Assembly (NCBI RefSeq): GCF_025506275.1
Contig: NZ_QYCP01000001.1
Span: 124,001-188,000 of the forward strand
DNA length: 64,000 nucleotides
Direction: 5' to 3'
Source: Brevibacterium permense
Lineage (GTDB): Bacteria; Actinomycetota; Actinomycetes; Actinomycetales; Brevibacteriaceae
Shown here: positions 1-8,051 of the stretch, in pieces
Numbering within the stretch: position 1 is the stretch's first letter
Layout: every line of letters begins with the position of its first letter
Translations under genes and position numbers: made by a program
The notes under the pieces: generated by a model
Database searches by the model: none
Told to the model about the DNA's origin: nothing
What the model saw: only the letters and a program-made list of their open reading frames with translations

Positions 1-1
1 C

Positions 2-1027
2 ATCGCCGTCGGTGCCGGTGTCACCGCCGCTTGGACCTATATCGCCGAGGAGGCCCCCGACGGCCGTCGGGCCGGCCATGTCGGTGTGGCCCAGTTGGCC
101 TGGTCGATCGGGCCGATGATCGGCTTCCTCCTGGCCGCCCTGCTCGAACCCATGGGCCTGCTCGGCTCCCGCATCATCTTCGCCCACCTCTTCGTCATCG
201 CCTTCATCACCTGGTGGGTCCGCCGCGGGCTGAGCGAATCGCGTCGCTGGACGGAGAAGCAGGCCAACCCGAACACCGTGGGCACCTACCGCGGGATCTT
301 TGAGATGTTCACCAAGAAGAAGAACATCACAGCACTCCTCTTCCTCATCGGCGTCTACGGCCTGTGGAACACGGTGGCCGGTCAGGCCGGAATCTTCCAG
401 CCCCGCATCTACGAGGCCACCGGACTCACCGACGCCCGCTCCCAGTACCTGTTGCAGGTCCTCGTCTGGGGTCTGACCAGCGCCGCAACGTTCTTCGGCT
501 TCATGCGCTACGGCGACAAGGTCTCCCGCCGCTGGCTCTACGGCTTCGGCGCCGGACTCGGCGTCATCGCCTGGGCCGTGCTCATCTGGGGACCGGCCGG
601 TTGGTTCTCCCTCCTCGTCTTCGCCATCGGCTGGGGTATCTCATCCGGACTGGGCGCTCAGGCCTTCTACGGACTGTGGGCGGCCGAGCTCTTCGCCACC
701 CGCTACCGTGCCTCAGCCCAGGGCTTCATGTTCATGATCGTGCGAGTCATGGTCGGCGTCCTGTCCCTGTGGTTCCCTCTCATGCTCGAGAAGACCGGCA
801 TCCACGGCGTCGGGTTCCTCATCGTCGGACTCCTCGTCGCAGCCCTGCTCATCGGCATGATCTGGGCACCGAACACCCAGAACAAGACCCTCGAAGAGAT
901 CGAGATCGAACGCTACGGCCGCCTCCTCGATGCCGATCACGCCACCGAGGTGGCCGCGGGCAATATCCGCACCGACGGAACCGCAACATCCGGTTCGACC
1001 GATTCCACCGCAGTCAGGGAACGCTGA
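2..1027 (+). CDS. MFS sugar transporter, probable L-rhamnose uptake (5' end outside window)
   Basis: The frame is open from the window edge, so the true start lies upstream; 341 residues are visible. The visible part holds about eight hydrophobic helices, a cytoplasmic loop with WTYIAEEAP, and a hydrophilic tail ending in a Ser/Thr-rich stretch, as in the C-terminal two thirds of a major facilitator sugar or organic-acid carrier. It ends one base before the ATG of rhaM, which is followed by rhaI, so an operon is very likely. L-rhamnose as the substrate is inferred from these neighbours only. The transporter would sit in the cytoplasmic membrane and use a cation gradient. Confidence 0.8.
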   Translation: MAVGAGVTAAWTYIAEEAPDGRRAGHVGVAQLAWSIGPMIGFLLAALLEPMGLLGSRIIFAHLFVIAFITWWVRRGLSESRRWTEKQANPNTVGTYRGIFEMFTKKKNITALLFLIGVYGLWNTVAGQAGIFQPRIYEATGLTDARSQYLLQVLVWGLTSAATFFGFMRYGDKVSRRWLYGFGAGLGVIAWAVLIWGPAGWFSLLVFAIGWGISSGLGAQAFYGLWAAELFATRYRASAQGFMFMIVRVMVGVLSLWFPLMLEKTGIHGVGFLIVGLLVAALLIGMIWAPNTQNKTLEEIEIERYGRLLDADHATEVAAGNIRTDGTATSGSTDSTAVRER

Positions 1028-1028
1028 G

Positions 1029-1412
1029 ATGGAGCGGGTGTGCTTCCGCATGCAGGTCGATCCTGCCCGCCTCGATGAGTACGTCGCGGCCCACCGGGCC
1101 GTATGGCCGGACATGCTCGAGGCCCTCGAATCCGCCGGTTGGCGCAACTACTCCCTGTTCGCGGATCCGACCGGCATGGTCATCGGCTATCTCGAAACGG
1201 ACGACTACGAGGCCGCGCAGAAGGGAATGGAGCTGACGGAGATCAACGCTGCTTGGCAGCAGTCGATGTCTCCGTACTTCACTGCCGGCGGGTCGTTCGA
1301 CGCAGGACCGGAACGAATCCGCGAGGTCTTCCACCTCGAGGACCAACTCGCTGCGGCCCGGGCCGAAGTACACCCCCGAGTGACCACTGCATCGGATCCA
1401 GCGACCCGCTGA
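1029..1412 (+). CDS. rhaM: L-rhamnose mutarotase
   Basis: A 127-residue cytosolic enzyme that interconverts the alpha and beta anomers of L-rhamnose (EC 5.1.3.32), supplying the anomer used by the isomerase. The residues expected from E. coli RhaM fall at the same numbers: Tyr18, His22 (AAHRAVWP), Tyr41 (RNYSLF) and Trp76 (INAAWQQ). The usual second Trp after Trp76 is Gln here. The start is the ATG one base after the transporter's stop codon, so translation is probably coupled. The C-terminus extends about 20 residues beyond the E. coli protein with a polar tail. rhaI follows after 58 bases on the same strand. Confidence 0.93.
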   Translation: MERVCFRMQVDPARLDEYVAAHRAVWPDMLEALESAGWRNYSLFADPTGMVIGYLETDDYEAAQKGMELTEINAAWQQSMSPYFTAGGSFDAGPERIREVFHLEDQLAAARAEVHPRVTTASDPATR

Positions 1413-1470
1413 TCCCTCAGCCCTTGCCCTGAACTCAGCATCACAGCAACAGTAAGGAACACCCATTCTC

Positions 1471-2640
1471 ATGACCGCTCGCCCCACCTTCGCCGACATC
1501 ACCGATCAGCTCGCCGCACAGGAGATCGAACTGCCCTCCTGGGCGTTCGGGAACTCCGGTACTCGGTTCAAGGTCTTCGGCACCCCGGGCACACCGCGGG
1601 ACCCATTCGAGAAGATCGCCGATGCCGCAAAGGTCCACGAACTCACCGGACTCGCTCCACAGGTGGCCCTGCACATTCCGTGGGACCTCTGCGATTTCGA
1701 TGATCTGGCTGCCCATGCCGCCGGACTCGGGGTGCGTTTGGGCACCGTCAACTCGAACACATTCCAGGACGACGACTATAAATTCGGTGCCCTCACCCAT
1801 GAGGACGATCGCATCCGCGCCAAGGCCATCGACGCCCATCTCGAATGCATCGACGTCATGGATCGAACGGGATCCAGGGACCTCAAGATCTGGCTGGCCG
1901 AAGGATCGAACTACCCTGGCCAAGCGGACATGCGGGGCCGTCAGGACCGCCTCCACGATTCGCTTTCCCAGATCTACGACCGTCTCGGCGAGGAACAGCG
2001 GATGGTGCTCGAATACAAATTCTTCGAGCCCTCGTTCTACCATACGGATGTGCCCGACTGGGGCACGAGCTACACCCAGGTCGCAGCGCTCGGCGACAAG
2101 GCGCTGGTCTGCCTCGACACCGGCCACCATGCTCCGGGCACGAACATCGAATTCATCGTCATGCAGCTGCTGCGCCTGGGCAAGCTGGGCTCGTTCGACT
2201 TCAATTCCCGGTTCTACGCCGATGACGACCTCATGGTCGGCACCGCAGATCCATTCCAGCTCTTCCGAATCATCCACGAGGTGATTCGCGGAGACGGCCT
2301 CAACAGTCCCGATATCGCGTTCATGCTCGACCAGTGCCACAACGTGGAGAACAAGATCGAAGGTCAGATCCGGTCTGTGCTCAATGTCCAGGAGATGACC
2401 GCCCGCGCACTCCTCATCGACACAGAGGCACTCACCGAGGCTCAGCGGGCCGGCGATGTCATCACCGCCAACGACATCTTCATGGATGCGTTCTACACCG
2501 ATGTGCGCGGCGACCTCGCTGACTGGCGAGTATCCCGCGGACTGCCGGCCGACCCTATCCGTGCCTTCCGCGAATCCGGCTACCAGGAGCAGATCGCAGC
2601 CGACCGCGTCGGCGGAGCCCAGGCCGGTTGGGGCGCCTGA
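1471..2640 (+). CDS. rhaI: L-rhamnose isomerase
   Basis: A 389-residue TIM-barrel, metal-dependent isomerase converting L-rhamnose to L-rhamnulose. Probable metal ligands are Glu181 (LEYKFFEP), Asp216 (LDTGHH), Asp243 (FDFNSRFYADDD) and Asp287 (MLDQCHN). The spacing follows the Pseudomonas stutzeri-type enzyme, but the third ligand is Asp where I recall His in that enzyme; I believe this marks the Streptomyces-type subfamily. The length fits that group. The ATG has an AAGGAAC ribosome-binding site about 12 bases upstream. It belongs to the transporter-rhaM-rhaI operon; the kinase and aldolase steps are encoded 10 kb downstream. Confidence 0.95.
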   Translation: MTARPTFADITDQLAAQEIELPSWAFGNSGTRFKVFGTPGTPRDPFEKIADAAKVHELTGLAPQVALHIPWDLCDFDDLAAHAAGLGVRLGTVNSNTFQDDDYKFGALTHEDDRIRAKAIDAHLECIDVMDRTGSRDLKIWLAEGSNYPGQADMRGRQDRLHDSLSQIYDRLGEEQRMVLEYKFFEPSFYHTDVPDWGTSYTQVAALGDKALVCLDTGHHAPGTNIEFIVMQLLRLGKLGSFDFNSRFYADDDLMVGTADPFQLFRIIHEVIRGDGLNSPDIAFMLDQCHNVENKIEGQIRSVLNVQEMTARALLIDTEALTEAQRAGDVITANDIFMDAFYTDVRGDLADWRVSRGLPADPIRAFRESGYQEQIAADRVGGAQAGWGA

Positions 2641-2673
2641 GCCCGCATCCCATGCCATCGGCGAAGGCCCGGA

Positions 2674-3405
2674 TCAGTCGAGGATACCGCGGCCGGTGAT
2701 GGCCGAGGAACTGATGATGAGCACCTCCCGCTCATCCGTGAGGACCCGGATGAATCCTGCCTCTGCGGTGAGCACATAACCGGTATGCGTCTGCCCATCG
2801 ACGGTGATCTCCTCGTGCGCCATCCACGGGGTATCGACGAATACGGCCAGCACCAGGAATCCGACCACCGAGGCGATTCCGAGCCGCCGCAGCAACCGAC
2901 CCACCAGATCATGACCAACCCCCTCACGCCACAGCAGTCGCAGCAGAACGACGAGGATTCCGACCCCGAGAGCACCGACAACGAACCAGAGTGAGCGGAA
3001 ACTGAGCAACCACGTCACCGAGGCTGCCAGGAGCGCCGCAGGGAACAGCAGTTCGCTCAGGGTCCGGCCCCGCCCCAGGTCGACGGCCGGCCAGATCAGC
3101 TCGATGAACGCCAGTGGCAGCAGGACCGCCAGCAGAATGCCGGTGAGAGTCGGTTCCGCGAAGAGGGTGCCGAGGACGATCGGGAGAGCATCGGAGAAGT
3201 CCAGGGTCTCGGCGATCGAGGACGCTGTCCCCCAGTTCCAGTCGGCAACGGCCATCAGCCGCAGCAGCAGGAACAGAGTCGCCACACCCGCGGTCGTCCC
3301 TGCCGCAATGAACGGACGGGACCGGCCGGGGCGACCGGCAATCCCACCGCCACCGTCCGGGTTGCCCTCACCGCCACCGCCCGGAACATCGTTCGTCTCC
3401 GCCAT
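2674..3405 (-). CDS. Membrane protein of unknown function
   Basis: A 243-residue protein I do not recognise. After a Gly-rich hydrophilic N-terminus (about 30 residues) there are four to five hydrophobic segments: around the IAAGTTAG region, two in the middle, one containing VVGALGVGILVVLLR, and one near GIASVVGFLVLAV. A hydrophilic tail of about 50 residues follows, with ITVDGQTHTGYVLTAE and VLIISSSAI, and probably forms a small beta domain. AAGGAGC precedes the ATG. It is convergent with rhaI and divergent from the MFS exporter at 3583, so it is probably transcribed alone. Confidence 0.75.
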   Translation of the reverse strand: MAETNDVPGGGGEGNPDGGGGIAGRPGRSRPFIAAGTTAGVATLFLLLRLMAVADWNWGTASSIAETLDFSDALPIVLGTLFAEPTLTGILLAVLLPLAFIELIWPAVDLGRGRTLSELLFPAALLAASVTWLLSFRSLWFVVGALGVGILVVLLRLLWREGVGHDLVGRLLRRLGIASVVGFLVLAVFVDTPWMAHEEITVDGQTHTGYVLTAEAGFIRVLTDEREVLIISSSAITGRGILD

Positions 3406-3534
3406 CGCCGCTCCTTGTCAATAGGCATCATCCCCATCTCGATGCTATGTCATCGGATCGGAGCCCCCACCTGCGATTCGTCATAGGCGAGGCGCCACCC
3501 GTATGGCCGCCGAGACTTGTTTGGAATACTCCAT

Positions 3535-3573
3535 GGGGGTATCGTGAGCTCCGATAATACCCCTATGAGGTAT
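3535..3573. promoter_or_regulatory. CsoR/CstR-type operator cluster
   Basis: An imperfect palindrome at 3557-3573 reads ATACCCCTATGAGGTAT, with perfect 5-bp outer arms ATACC/GGTAT. A further half-site GGGGGTAT lies at 3535-3542 facing it. G/C-rich ATACCCC...GGGGTAT palindromes are the known operator form of the CsoR/CstR/FrmR repressor family. A GATAAT -10-like hexamer at 3553-3558 lies between the half-sites. It sits immediately upstream of the MFS exporter start at 3583. No CsoR-family gene is in this window. Confidence 0.5.
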
Positions 3574-3582
3574 AGGACACCG

Positions 3583-5085
3583 ATGACCACTCCATCCACC
3601 GAATCCACATCATCCACCGCTCCCGCCGGGCAGCGCGCCGAAGCACCGACGAGGAAGGGACTCCTCGTCCCGATGCTCGTCGTCTCCGGCGGCCAGCTGC
3701 TCATCGTCCTCAACGACGTCATCGCCAATGTGGGCCTGCCCGCCATCCAGGCCGATCTCGGCATGTCAGCCGGCACGATGCCCTGGGTCGTCAACGCCTA
3801 CATTCTCCTCTTCGGGGCCCTCCTGCTCTTCGGCGGCCGCCTCGGCGATCTCTACGGACGTCGCCGTCTGCTGCGCATCGGACTCATCGTCTTCATGGCG
3901 GGAGCACTGCTCGCGGGACTGTCCACCAGCGGCATCATGATCATCCTCGCTCGCGCCATTCAAGGCGTCGGCGCGGCGCTGACCGCGCCGAATGTGCTCG
4001 CGTCGATCAATTCCACCTTCCCCGCCGGCAAGCAGCGAACCACCGCGCTCGCTCTCTACGGGGCGATGTCGGGCCTCGGCATCGCCGTCGGGCTCCTCGT
4101 GGGCGGTGTGCTCGCGGGCACCCTCGGCTGGAATTGGATGTTCTATCTCAATCTCCCCATCGGGCTGATCCTGCTCGCCGGCACTCGGACCCTGGTCGAG
4201 GCCGACAGCCATCAGGGACGACTCGACATGCCCGGCGCCGTCCTCGGCACGGGAGCCATGGCGTCCCTCGTCTATGCCATCACCCGCGGCGGCGAACACG
4301 GGTGGTCAGACCCGGTCACCCTCGGATCTCTCGGCGCCGCCGCGGTCCTGCTGCTCGTGTTCGTCCTGGTGCAGTCGAGGACGTCCGATCCGATGCTGCC
4401 TCTGCGGATCTTCGGCAATCGCAACCGCTCGGGTGCATACTTCGGGATGCTCATGGTCTCCTTCGGCCCTCTGGGCATGTTCTACCTGCTCAACCTCTAT
4501 ATGCAGTACGTGCTCGACTTCACGCCCCTGCAGACCGGCCTGGCCTGGCTGCCCTTCGCCATCGGCATCGTCCTCGGCGCCGGGATCAGCTCGAAGCTCG
4601 CCGCCAGCCTCGCCCCGCGCTGGGTGATCGGAGTCGGAATGCTCATCGCCGCCGCCGGCCTGTTCTCGCTGACCTTCATCGGCACGGACACCTCCTACTG
4701 GGCACATCTGATGCCGGCGATCTTCGCCACCGCCTTCGGCTTCGCTCTCAACTTCGTGCCGCTCACCTCGGCGGCCGTGAGCAGTGCGGCACCCCAGGAC
4801 ACCGGGATCGCCTCCGCACTGCTCAACACCGGCCAGCAGATCGGCACCGCCATGGGAATGGCCGTGACCTCGAGCATCGCCGTCGCCATCACCAGCAATC
4901 ATGTGCCCGATGCGCTCGCACGGCTGGCCCAGGGGCGCAAGGACGGCGATGCCGCCCTCATCACTCAATCCGCCGAGGCGCTGGTGACCGGTTATACCGG
5001 CGCACTGACCGTCGGCGCGATCTCGCTCCTCGCCGCCGCCGTCATCACCGCGATTATCGTCGACGCCGAACGACCCGCCGCATGA
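3583..5085 (+). CDS. DHA2-type MFS multidrug exporter
   Basis: A 500-residue carrier with about 14 hydrophobic segments, the size and layout of the EmrB/QacA (DHA2) family of proton-driven exporters. The motif-A-like loop GGRLGDLYGRRRLLR follows helix 2, and helix 5 carries the GLGIAVGLLVGGVLAG motif-C-like Gly-rich segment of antiporters. I start it at ATG 3583, which has AGGA five bases upstream; ATG 3565 in frame would lie inside the operator palindrome. The CsoR-type operator suggests induction by a metal, a reactive sulfur species or an electrophile. The AhpD-like gene 87 bases downstream is probably co-transcribed. The substrate is unknown. Confidence 0.88.
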   Translation: MTTPSTESTSSTAPAGQRAEAPTRKGLLVPMLVVSGGQLLIVLNDVIANVGLPAIQADLGMSAGTMPWVVNAYILLFGALLLFGGRLGDLYGRRRLLRIGLIVFMAGALLAGLSTSGIMIILARAIQGVGAALTAPNVLASINSTFPAGKQRTTALALYGAMSGLGIAVGLLVGGVLAGTLGWNWMFYLNLPIGLILLAGTRTLVEADSHQGRLDMPGAVLGTGAMASLVYAITRGGEHGWSDPVTLGSLGAAAVLLLVFVLVQSRTSDPMLPLRIFGNRNRSGAYFGMLMVSFGPLGMFYLLNLYMQYVLDFTPLQTGLAWLPFAIGIVLGAGISSKLAASLAPRWVIGVGMLIAAAGLFSLTFIGTDTSYWAHLMPAIFATAFGFALNFVPLTSAAVSSAAPQDTGIASALLNTGQQIGTAMGMAVTSSIAVAITSNHVPDALARLAQGRKDGDAALITQSAEALVTGYTGALTVGAISLLAAAVITAIIVDAERPAA

Positions 5086-5172
5086 GACCCTCTGATCCCC
5101 CGGAGGCTCCGGGACAGCAGCGCCCGGAGACTCCGGGCTCCGCCACCAATCACCCCACGAAAGGACCAGCAG

Positions 5173-5502
5173 ATGCACTCGCACACCAATGAAGCGACGT
5201 TCATGACCGATATCAAGGAGGGCGCACCGGAGATGGTCTCGGCCTTCTTCGGGTTCGACAAGGCCGTGTTCGCCAAGGACACCGGCAATCTGGATCTGGC
5301 CACCCGTGAACTCATCGCCGTCGGCGTCGCGGTGACCACGCAGTGCCCCTACTGCATCGAGGACCATTCCCGGCGCGCCGTCAAGGCCGGGGCCTCCCAG
5401 GCCGATGTATCCGAGGCCGTCATGGTCGCCGCCGCTCTGCGCGCCGGCGGCGGGGTCACCCACGGCTGGAAAGCCATGAAGGCGATCAGCGAGGACGAAT
5501 GA
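5173..5502 (+). CDS. Carboxymuconolactone decarboxylase/AhpD-like protein
   Basis: A 109-residue all-helical protein of the CMD fold. It contains the AhpD-type redox signature CPYCIEDHSRRA (Cys-X2-Cys with a downstream His) near residues 58-69, followed by the conserved Ala/Gly-rich helix ALRAGGGVTHG. AhpD proteins use this CXXC as a thiol relay for peroxide or thiol stress; relatives without partners are common and of unknown role. AAAGGACC lies about 7 bases before ATG. It follows the MFS exporter on the same strand, and the CsoR-type operator upstream of both fits a thiol or reactive-species stress unit. Confidence 0.85.
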   Translation: MHSHTNEATFMTDIKEGAPEMVSAFFGFDKAVFAKDTGNLDLATRELIAVGVAVTTQCPYCIEDHSRRAVKAGASQADVSEAVMVAAALRAGGGVTHGWKAMKAISEDE

Positions 5503-5533
5503 GCCGCTGATCGCGCAAGCCGGGATCACGCAG

Positions 5534-5565
5534 GAGGGAGCGCTGCCCACGGGCGGTGCTCCCTC
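5534..5565. terminator. GC-rich hairpin after the AhpD-like gene
   Basis: Arms GAGGGAGC (5534-5541) and GCTCCCTC (5558-5565) pair perfectly, and GCCC/GGGC pair inside. No T-run follows, so it is a stem-only candidate terminator. Confidence 0.45.
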
Positions 5566-5678
5566 TCGCGCATTCACCTCGGCGATTATTCTTCACAACT
5601 TCTCACATGATATGACATACTCTTACATGTGCATGTGCCATGGGGCACAGTTTCGATGACGAAGGAGTCGAGCATCTG

Positions 5679-7112
5679 ATGTCCACGACCACTGCGCCCC
5701 CGGCGCCTACACGCAACTTCCTCGGGTTGTCGATGTCCCTGTTCTGGGGATATGTGGCGATCGCCTTCTTCATGACCGGCGACGGCCTGGAGCAGGCGTT
5801 CCTCTCCGACTACCTGTCCAATTCTGTCGGTTTCAACACCGGCCAGATCGGCACCATCTTCACCGTCTACGGCCTCATGGCTGCGATCGCGGCCTTCGCC
5901 TCGGGCGTCCTCGCCGAATACTTCGGACCGCGTCGGGTGATGACGATCGCCGTGGTCGCCTGGATCGTCTTCCACATCGGCTTTCTGCTCTTCGGCGTGA
6001 TGCAGGCCAACTACACCGCGACGCTCATCCTCTACGCGATCCGCGCCTTCGCCTATCCGATGTTCGTATACGGCTTCGTCGTCTGGATCTCCTATGCCGC
6101 GCCCTCGAACCGTCTGTCCTCGGCGATGGGCTGGTTCTGGTGCTTCTACTCCATCGGTGTCGGAGTCTTCGGCTCGTATCTTCCCAGCCTCGTCATCCCC
6201 GTCATGGGCGAACTCCCGACGCTGTGGAGTTCGATCGGCTTCGTCCTCGTCGGCGGGATCATGGCGGCATTCCTCGTCAAGGGACGTGGGCCCGAGCACT
6301 CCGGACCGCGCACCGCCGCCGGTCTCGGGAAGGTCCTCGGCGAGACTATCGCGATGCCCTTCCAGAACGTGCAGCTCGCCTACGGCATGATCCAGCGCAT
6401 CATCAACCAGGTCTCCCTCTACGGCTTCATCGTCATGCTGCCCATCGTCTTCGTCCGCGATATCGGCTTCGCGCAGACGACATGGCTGCAGCTGTGGAGC
6501 CTCGTCTACCTCGTCACCGTCTTCACGAACCTCATGTGGGGAGTGCTCGGCGACAAGATCGGCTGGGTGCGCACCGTGCGCTGGTTCGGGGCGATCGGCA
6601 TGTTCACAGCCACCCTGCTCATGTACTTCGTGCCGACGGTCTTCGGACCCAATCCCTGGCTCACCGCGATTGCCGTCATCGTCTTCGGCTTCGCCATCGC
6701 CGCCTATGTTCCGCTCTCGGCGCTCATGCCGGCACTCGACCCGCATCGCCGCGGCAACGCTGTCGCACTGCTCAACCTCGCCGCCGGACTGTCCCAGTTC
6801 ATCGGTTCGCTCATCGTCACTTTGCTCTGGGACGCCATCGGCACAACCGGCACCGTCATCGCCCTGGCCTGCACCTACCTCGTGTCCTTCGGGCTGAGCT
6901 TCCTGCAGAAGGTCGATCAGGATGCGCTGGCGAAGGCCGATCGGGAGACCGCCGAGGCGGCTGCGGGCTCCGCGGCGGCTGCTGCCACGGAGCCCGTGGC
7001 GCCGGCCGCATCCGCCGTCGGCGCGGGCTCACCGGATTCCCCGGAAGATGTCGCACCGGTGGACCCCGCCGTCCCCGAGACTCCGGAGACGCCGGGTTCG
7101 GCCCGGGCCTGA
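5679..7112 (+). CDS. MFS transporter, polyol-permease (RbtT/CsbX)-like
   Basis: A 477-residue carrier with about twelve hydrophobic helices. The N-terminal part (FWGYVAIAFFMTGDGLEQAF) and the GWFWCFYSIGVG segment resemble the RbtT/DalT/CsbX group of ribitol/arabitol and related carriers. Residues after about 420 form an Ala/Pro/Glu-rich cytoplasmic tail without secondary-structure cues. I choose ATG 5679 because GAAGGAG lies 12 bases upstream; ATG 5640 would add 13 residues. It faces the DeoR gene at 7134 and lies beside the dehydrogenase/kinase cassette, so it probably imports that cassette's substrate. The substrate is not determinable here. Confidence 0.82.
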   Translation: MSTTTAPPAPTRNFLGLSMSLFWGYVAIAFFMTGDGLEQAFLSDYLSNSVGFNTGQIGTIFTVYGLMAAIAAFASGVLAEYFGPRRVMTIAVVAWIVFHIGFLLFGVMQANYTATLILYAIRAFAYPMFVYGFVVWISYAAPSNRLSSAMGWFWCFYSIGVGVFGSYLPSLVIPVMGELPTLWSSIGFVLVGGIMAAFLVKGRGPEHSGPRTAAGLGKVLGETIAMPFQNVQLAYGMIQRIINQVSLYGFIVMLPIVFVRDIGFAQTTWLQLWSLVYLVTVFTNLMWGVLGDKIGWVRTVRWFGAIGMFTATLLMYFVPTVFGPNPWLTAIAVIVFGFAIAAYVPLSALMPALDPHRRGNAVALLNLAAGLSQFIGSLIVTLLWDAIGTTGTVIALACTYLVSFGLSFLQKVDQDALAKADRETAEAAAGSAAAAATEPVAPAASAVGAGSPDSPEDVAPVDPAVPETPETPGSARA

Positions 7113-7133
7113 TCGGGCCCGGCATCCGGAGGA

Positions 7134-7883
7134 TCAGAGAATCGTGGCAATCGAATCGCGATATGCGTCCAGCTCCCTCGTTCCCGGGGCGAGGTCCGTG
7201 GCCAGGGTGGTGATCTCCTCGGCCCGCACCGCCGAGGCAGTCGCCGTCCGCCCGAGCTTCTGCGCATGGGCCCCGACGACCAACTCGGCGGAGACACGGG
7301 AGAAGGCCCGTTTGACCTCCGCCTCCTCGAAGGTGTCCTCGGAGCAGCCGTACGGGTCGATGGCCGCCGCCGAGGCGAAGAAGACGGGGAACCGCATGGA
7401 GTCGAGCGTCGCGGTGGCCACCGGGCCGACGAGCGAATCGCTGCGTTCGTCCGCCGTGCCGCCCGTGAGGACGGCGATGACACCGGGGCGCCGTTGCAGG
7501 GTCTCGAAGGTGAGGAGGCCGTTCGTCACCACCGTCAGACGGCCGGCTCCCGTGATGAGGCTCGCGAGGCGGTGCATCGTCGTCGAGGAGTCCATCGCGA
7601 TGACGCCCTCGGCAGGGACGAGCGGGAGCAGCTTCTCGGCGATGACGCGCTTCTCCGCGGCATGGCTGCGATCGCGGTTCTCGAAGCTCACCGGTCCGGA
7701 GGACACCGCTCCCCCGCGCACGCGCCGGGCGAGCCCAGCCGATTCGAGGGAGTCGAGATCGCGGCGCACTGTCATCTCGCTCACGCCCAAGGCCTGGGCG
7801 GCACTTGTGAGGGAGACCGATTCCGCGGCCTTGAGTTCGGACAGCAGCCAGTTCCGTCGCTCTTCAGATGCCAATGACCCCAT
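7134..7883 (-). CDS. DeoR-family transcriptional regulator
   Basis: A 249-residue repressor of sugar or polyol catabolism. The N-terminal DeoR helix-turn-helix (about residues 5-60) includes ALGVSEMTVRRDL and the family signature RRVRGGAV. The C-terminal sugar-phosphate sensing domain has MDSSTTMHRLA and VVTNGLLT. The ATG at 7883 is preceded by TAATAT and 7 bases, so the mRNA is probably leaderless. Two direct AGGGTGCCG repeats lie over its promoter. It is divergent from the 2-hydroxyacid dehydrogenase/FGGY kinase operon and convergent with the polyol carrier, both likely targets. Confidence 0.92.
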   Translation of the reverse strand: MGSLASEERRNWLLSELKAAESVSLTSAAQALGVSEMTVRRDLDSLESAGLARRVRGGAVSSGPVSFENRDRSHAAEKRVIAEKLLPLVPAEGVIAMDSSTTMHRLASLITGAGRLTVVTNGLLTFETLQRRPGVIAVLTGGTADERSDSLVGPVATATLDSMRFPVFFASAAAIDPYGCSEDTFEEAEVKRAFSRVSAELVVGAHAQKLGRTATASAVRAEEITTLATDLAPGTRELDAYRDSIATIL

Positions 7884-7890
7884 ACTCCCA

Positions 7891-7925
7891 ATATTAGGGT
7901 GCCGGTCCTTGATTTCAGGGTGCCG
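7891..7925. promoter_or_regulatory. DeoR promoter with two direct AGGGTGCCG repeats
   Basis: On the minus strand a -10 hexamer TAATAT (7896-7891) precedes the regulator's ATG by 7 nt. On the plus strand AGGGTGCCG occurs at 7896-7904 and 7917-7925, exactly 21 bp apart, i.e. two helical turns. The repeats overlap the -10 and the expected -35, which suits autorepression and control of the divergent operon starting at 8052. Confidence 0.5.
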
Positions 7926-8051
7926 CTACCTCAAGCGAGTGCCGGGCGTCCGGCACATGGCACACTTTCGACAACACACGCAGACACCCACCGATCCACA
8001 CAAAGACTTCCGATACACAGCACGCACACACGAACGAGACAAGGAAACACG

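Noticed and set aside
1441..2658. 405-codon open frame antisense to rhaI
   Set aside because: It is the complement of a clear isomerase gene; GC-rich codons make long antisense frames. Composition is acidic and repetitive, with no family motif.
5098..5133. Paired CCCGGAG/CTCCGGG mini-palindromes upstream of the AhpD-like gene
   Set aside because: One-base loops cannot form stable hairpins, and the sequence is GC-rich filler; no regulator site form recognised.
5586..6746. 386-codon minus-strand frame in the polyol carrier
   Set aside because: Antisense shadow of the twelve-helix carrier; mostly Glu/Asp/Arg/His.
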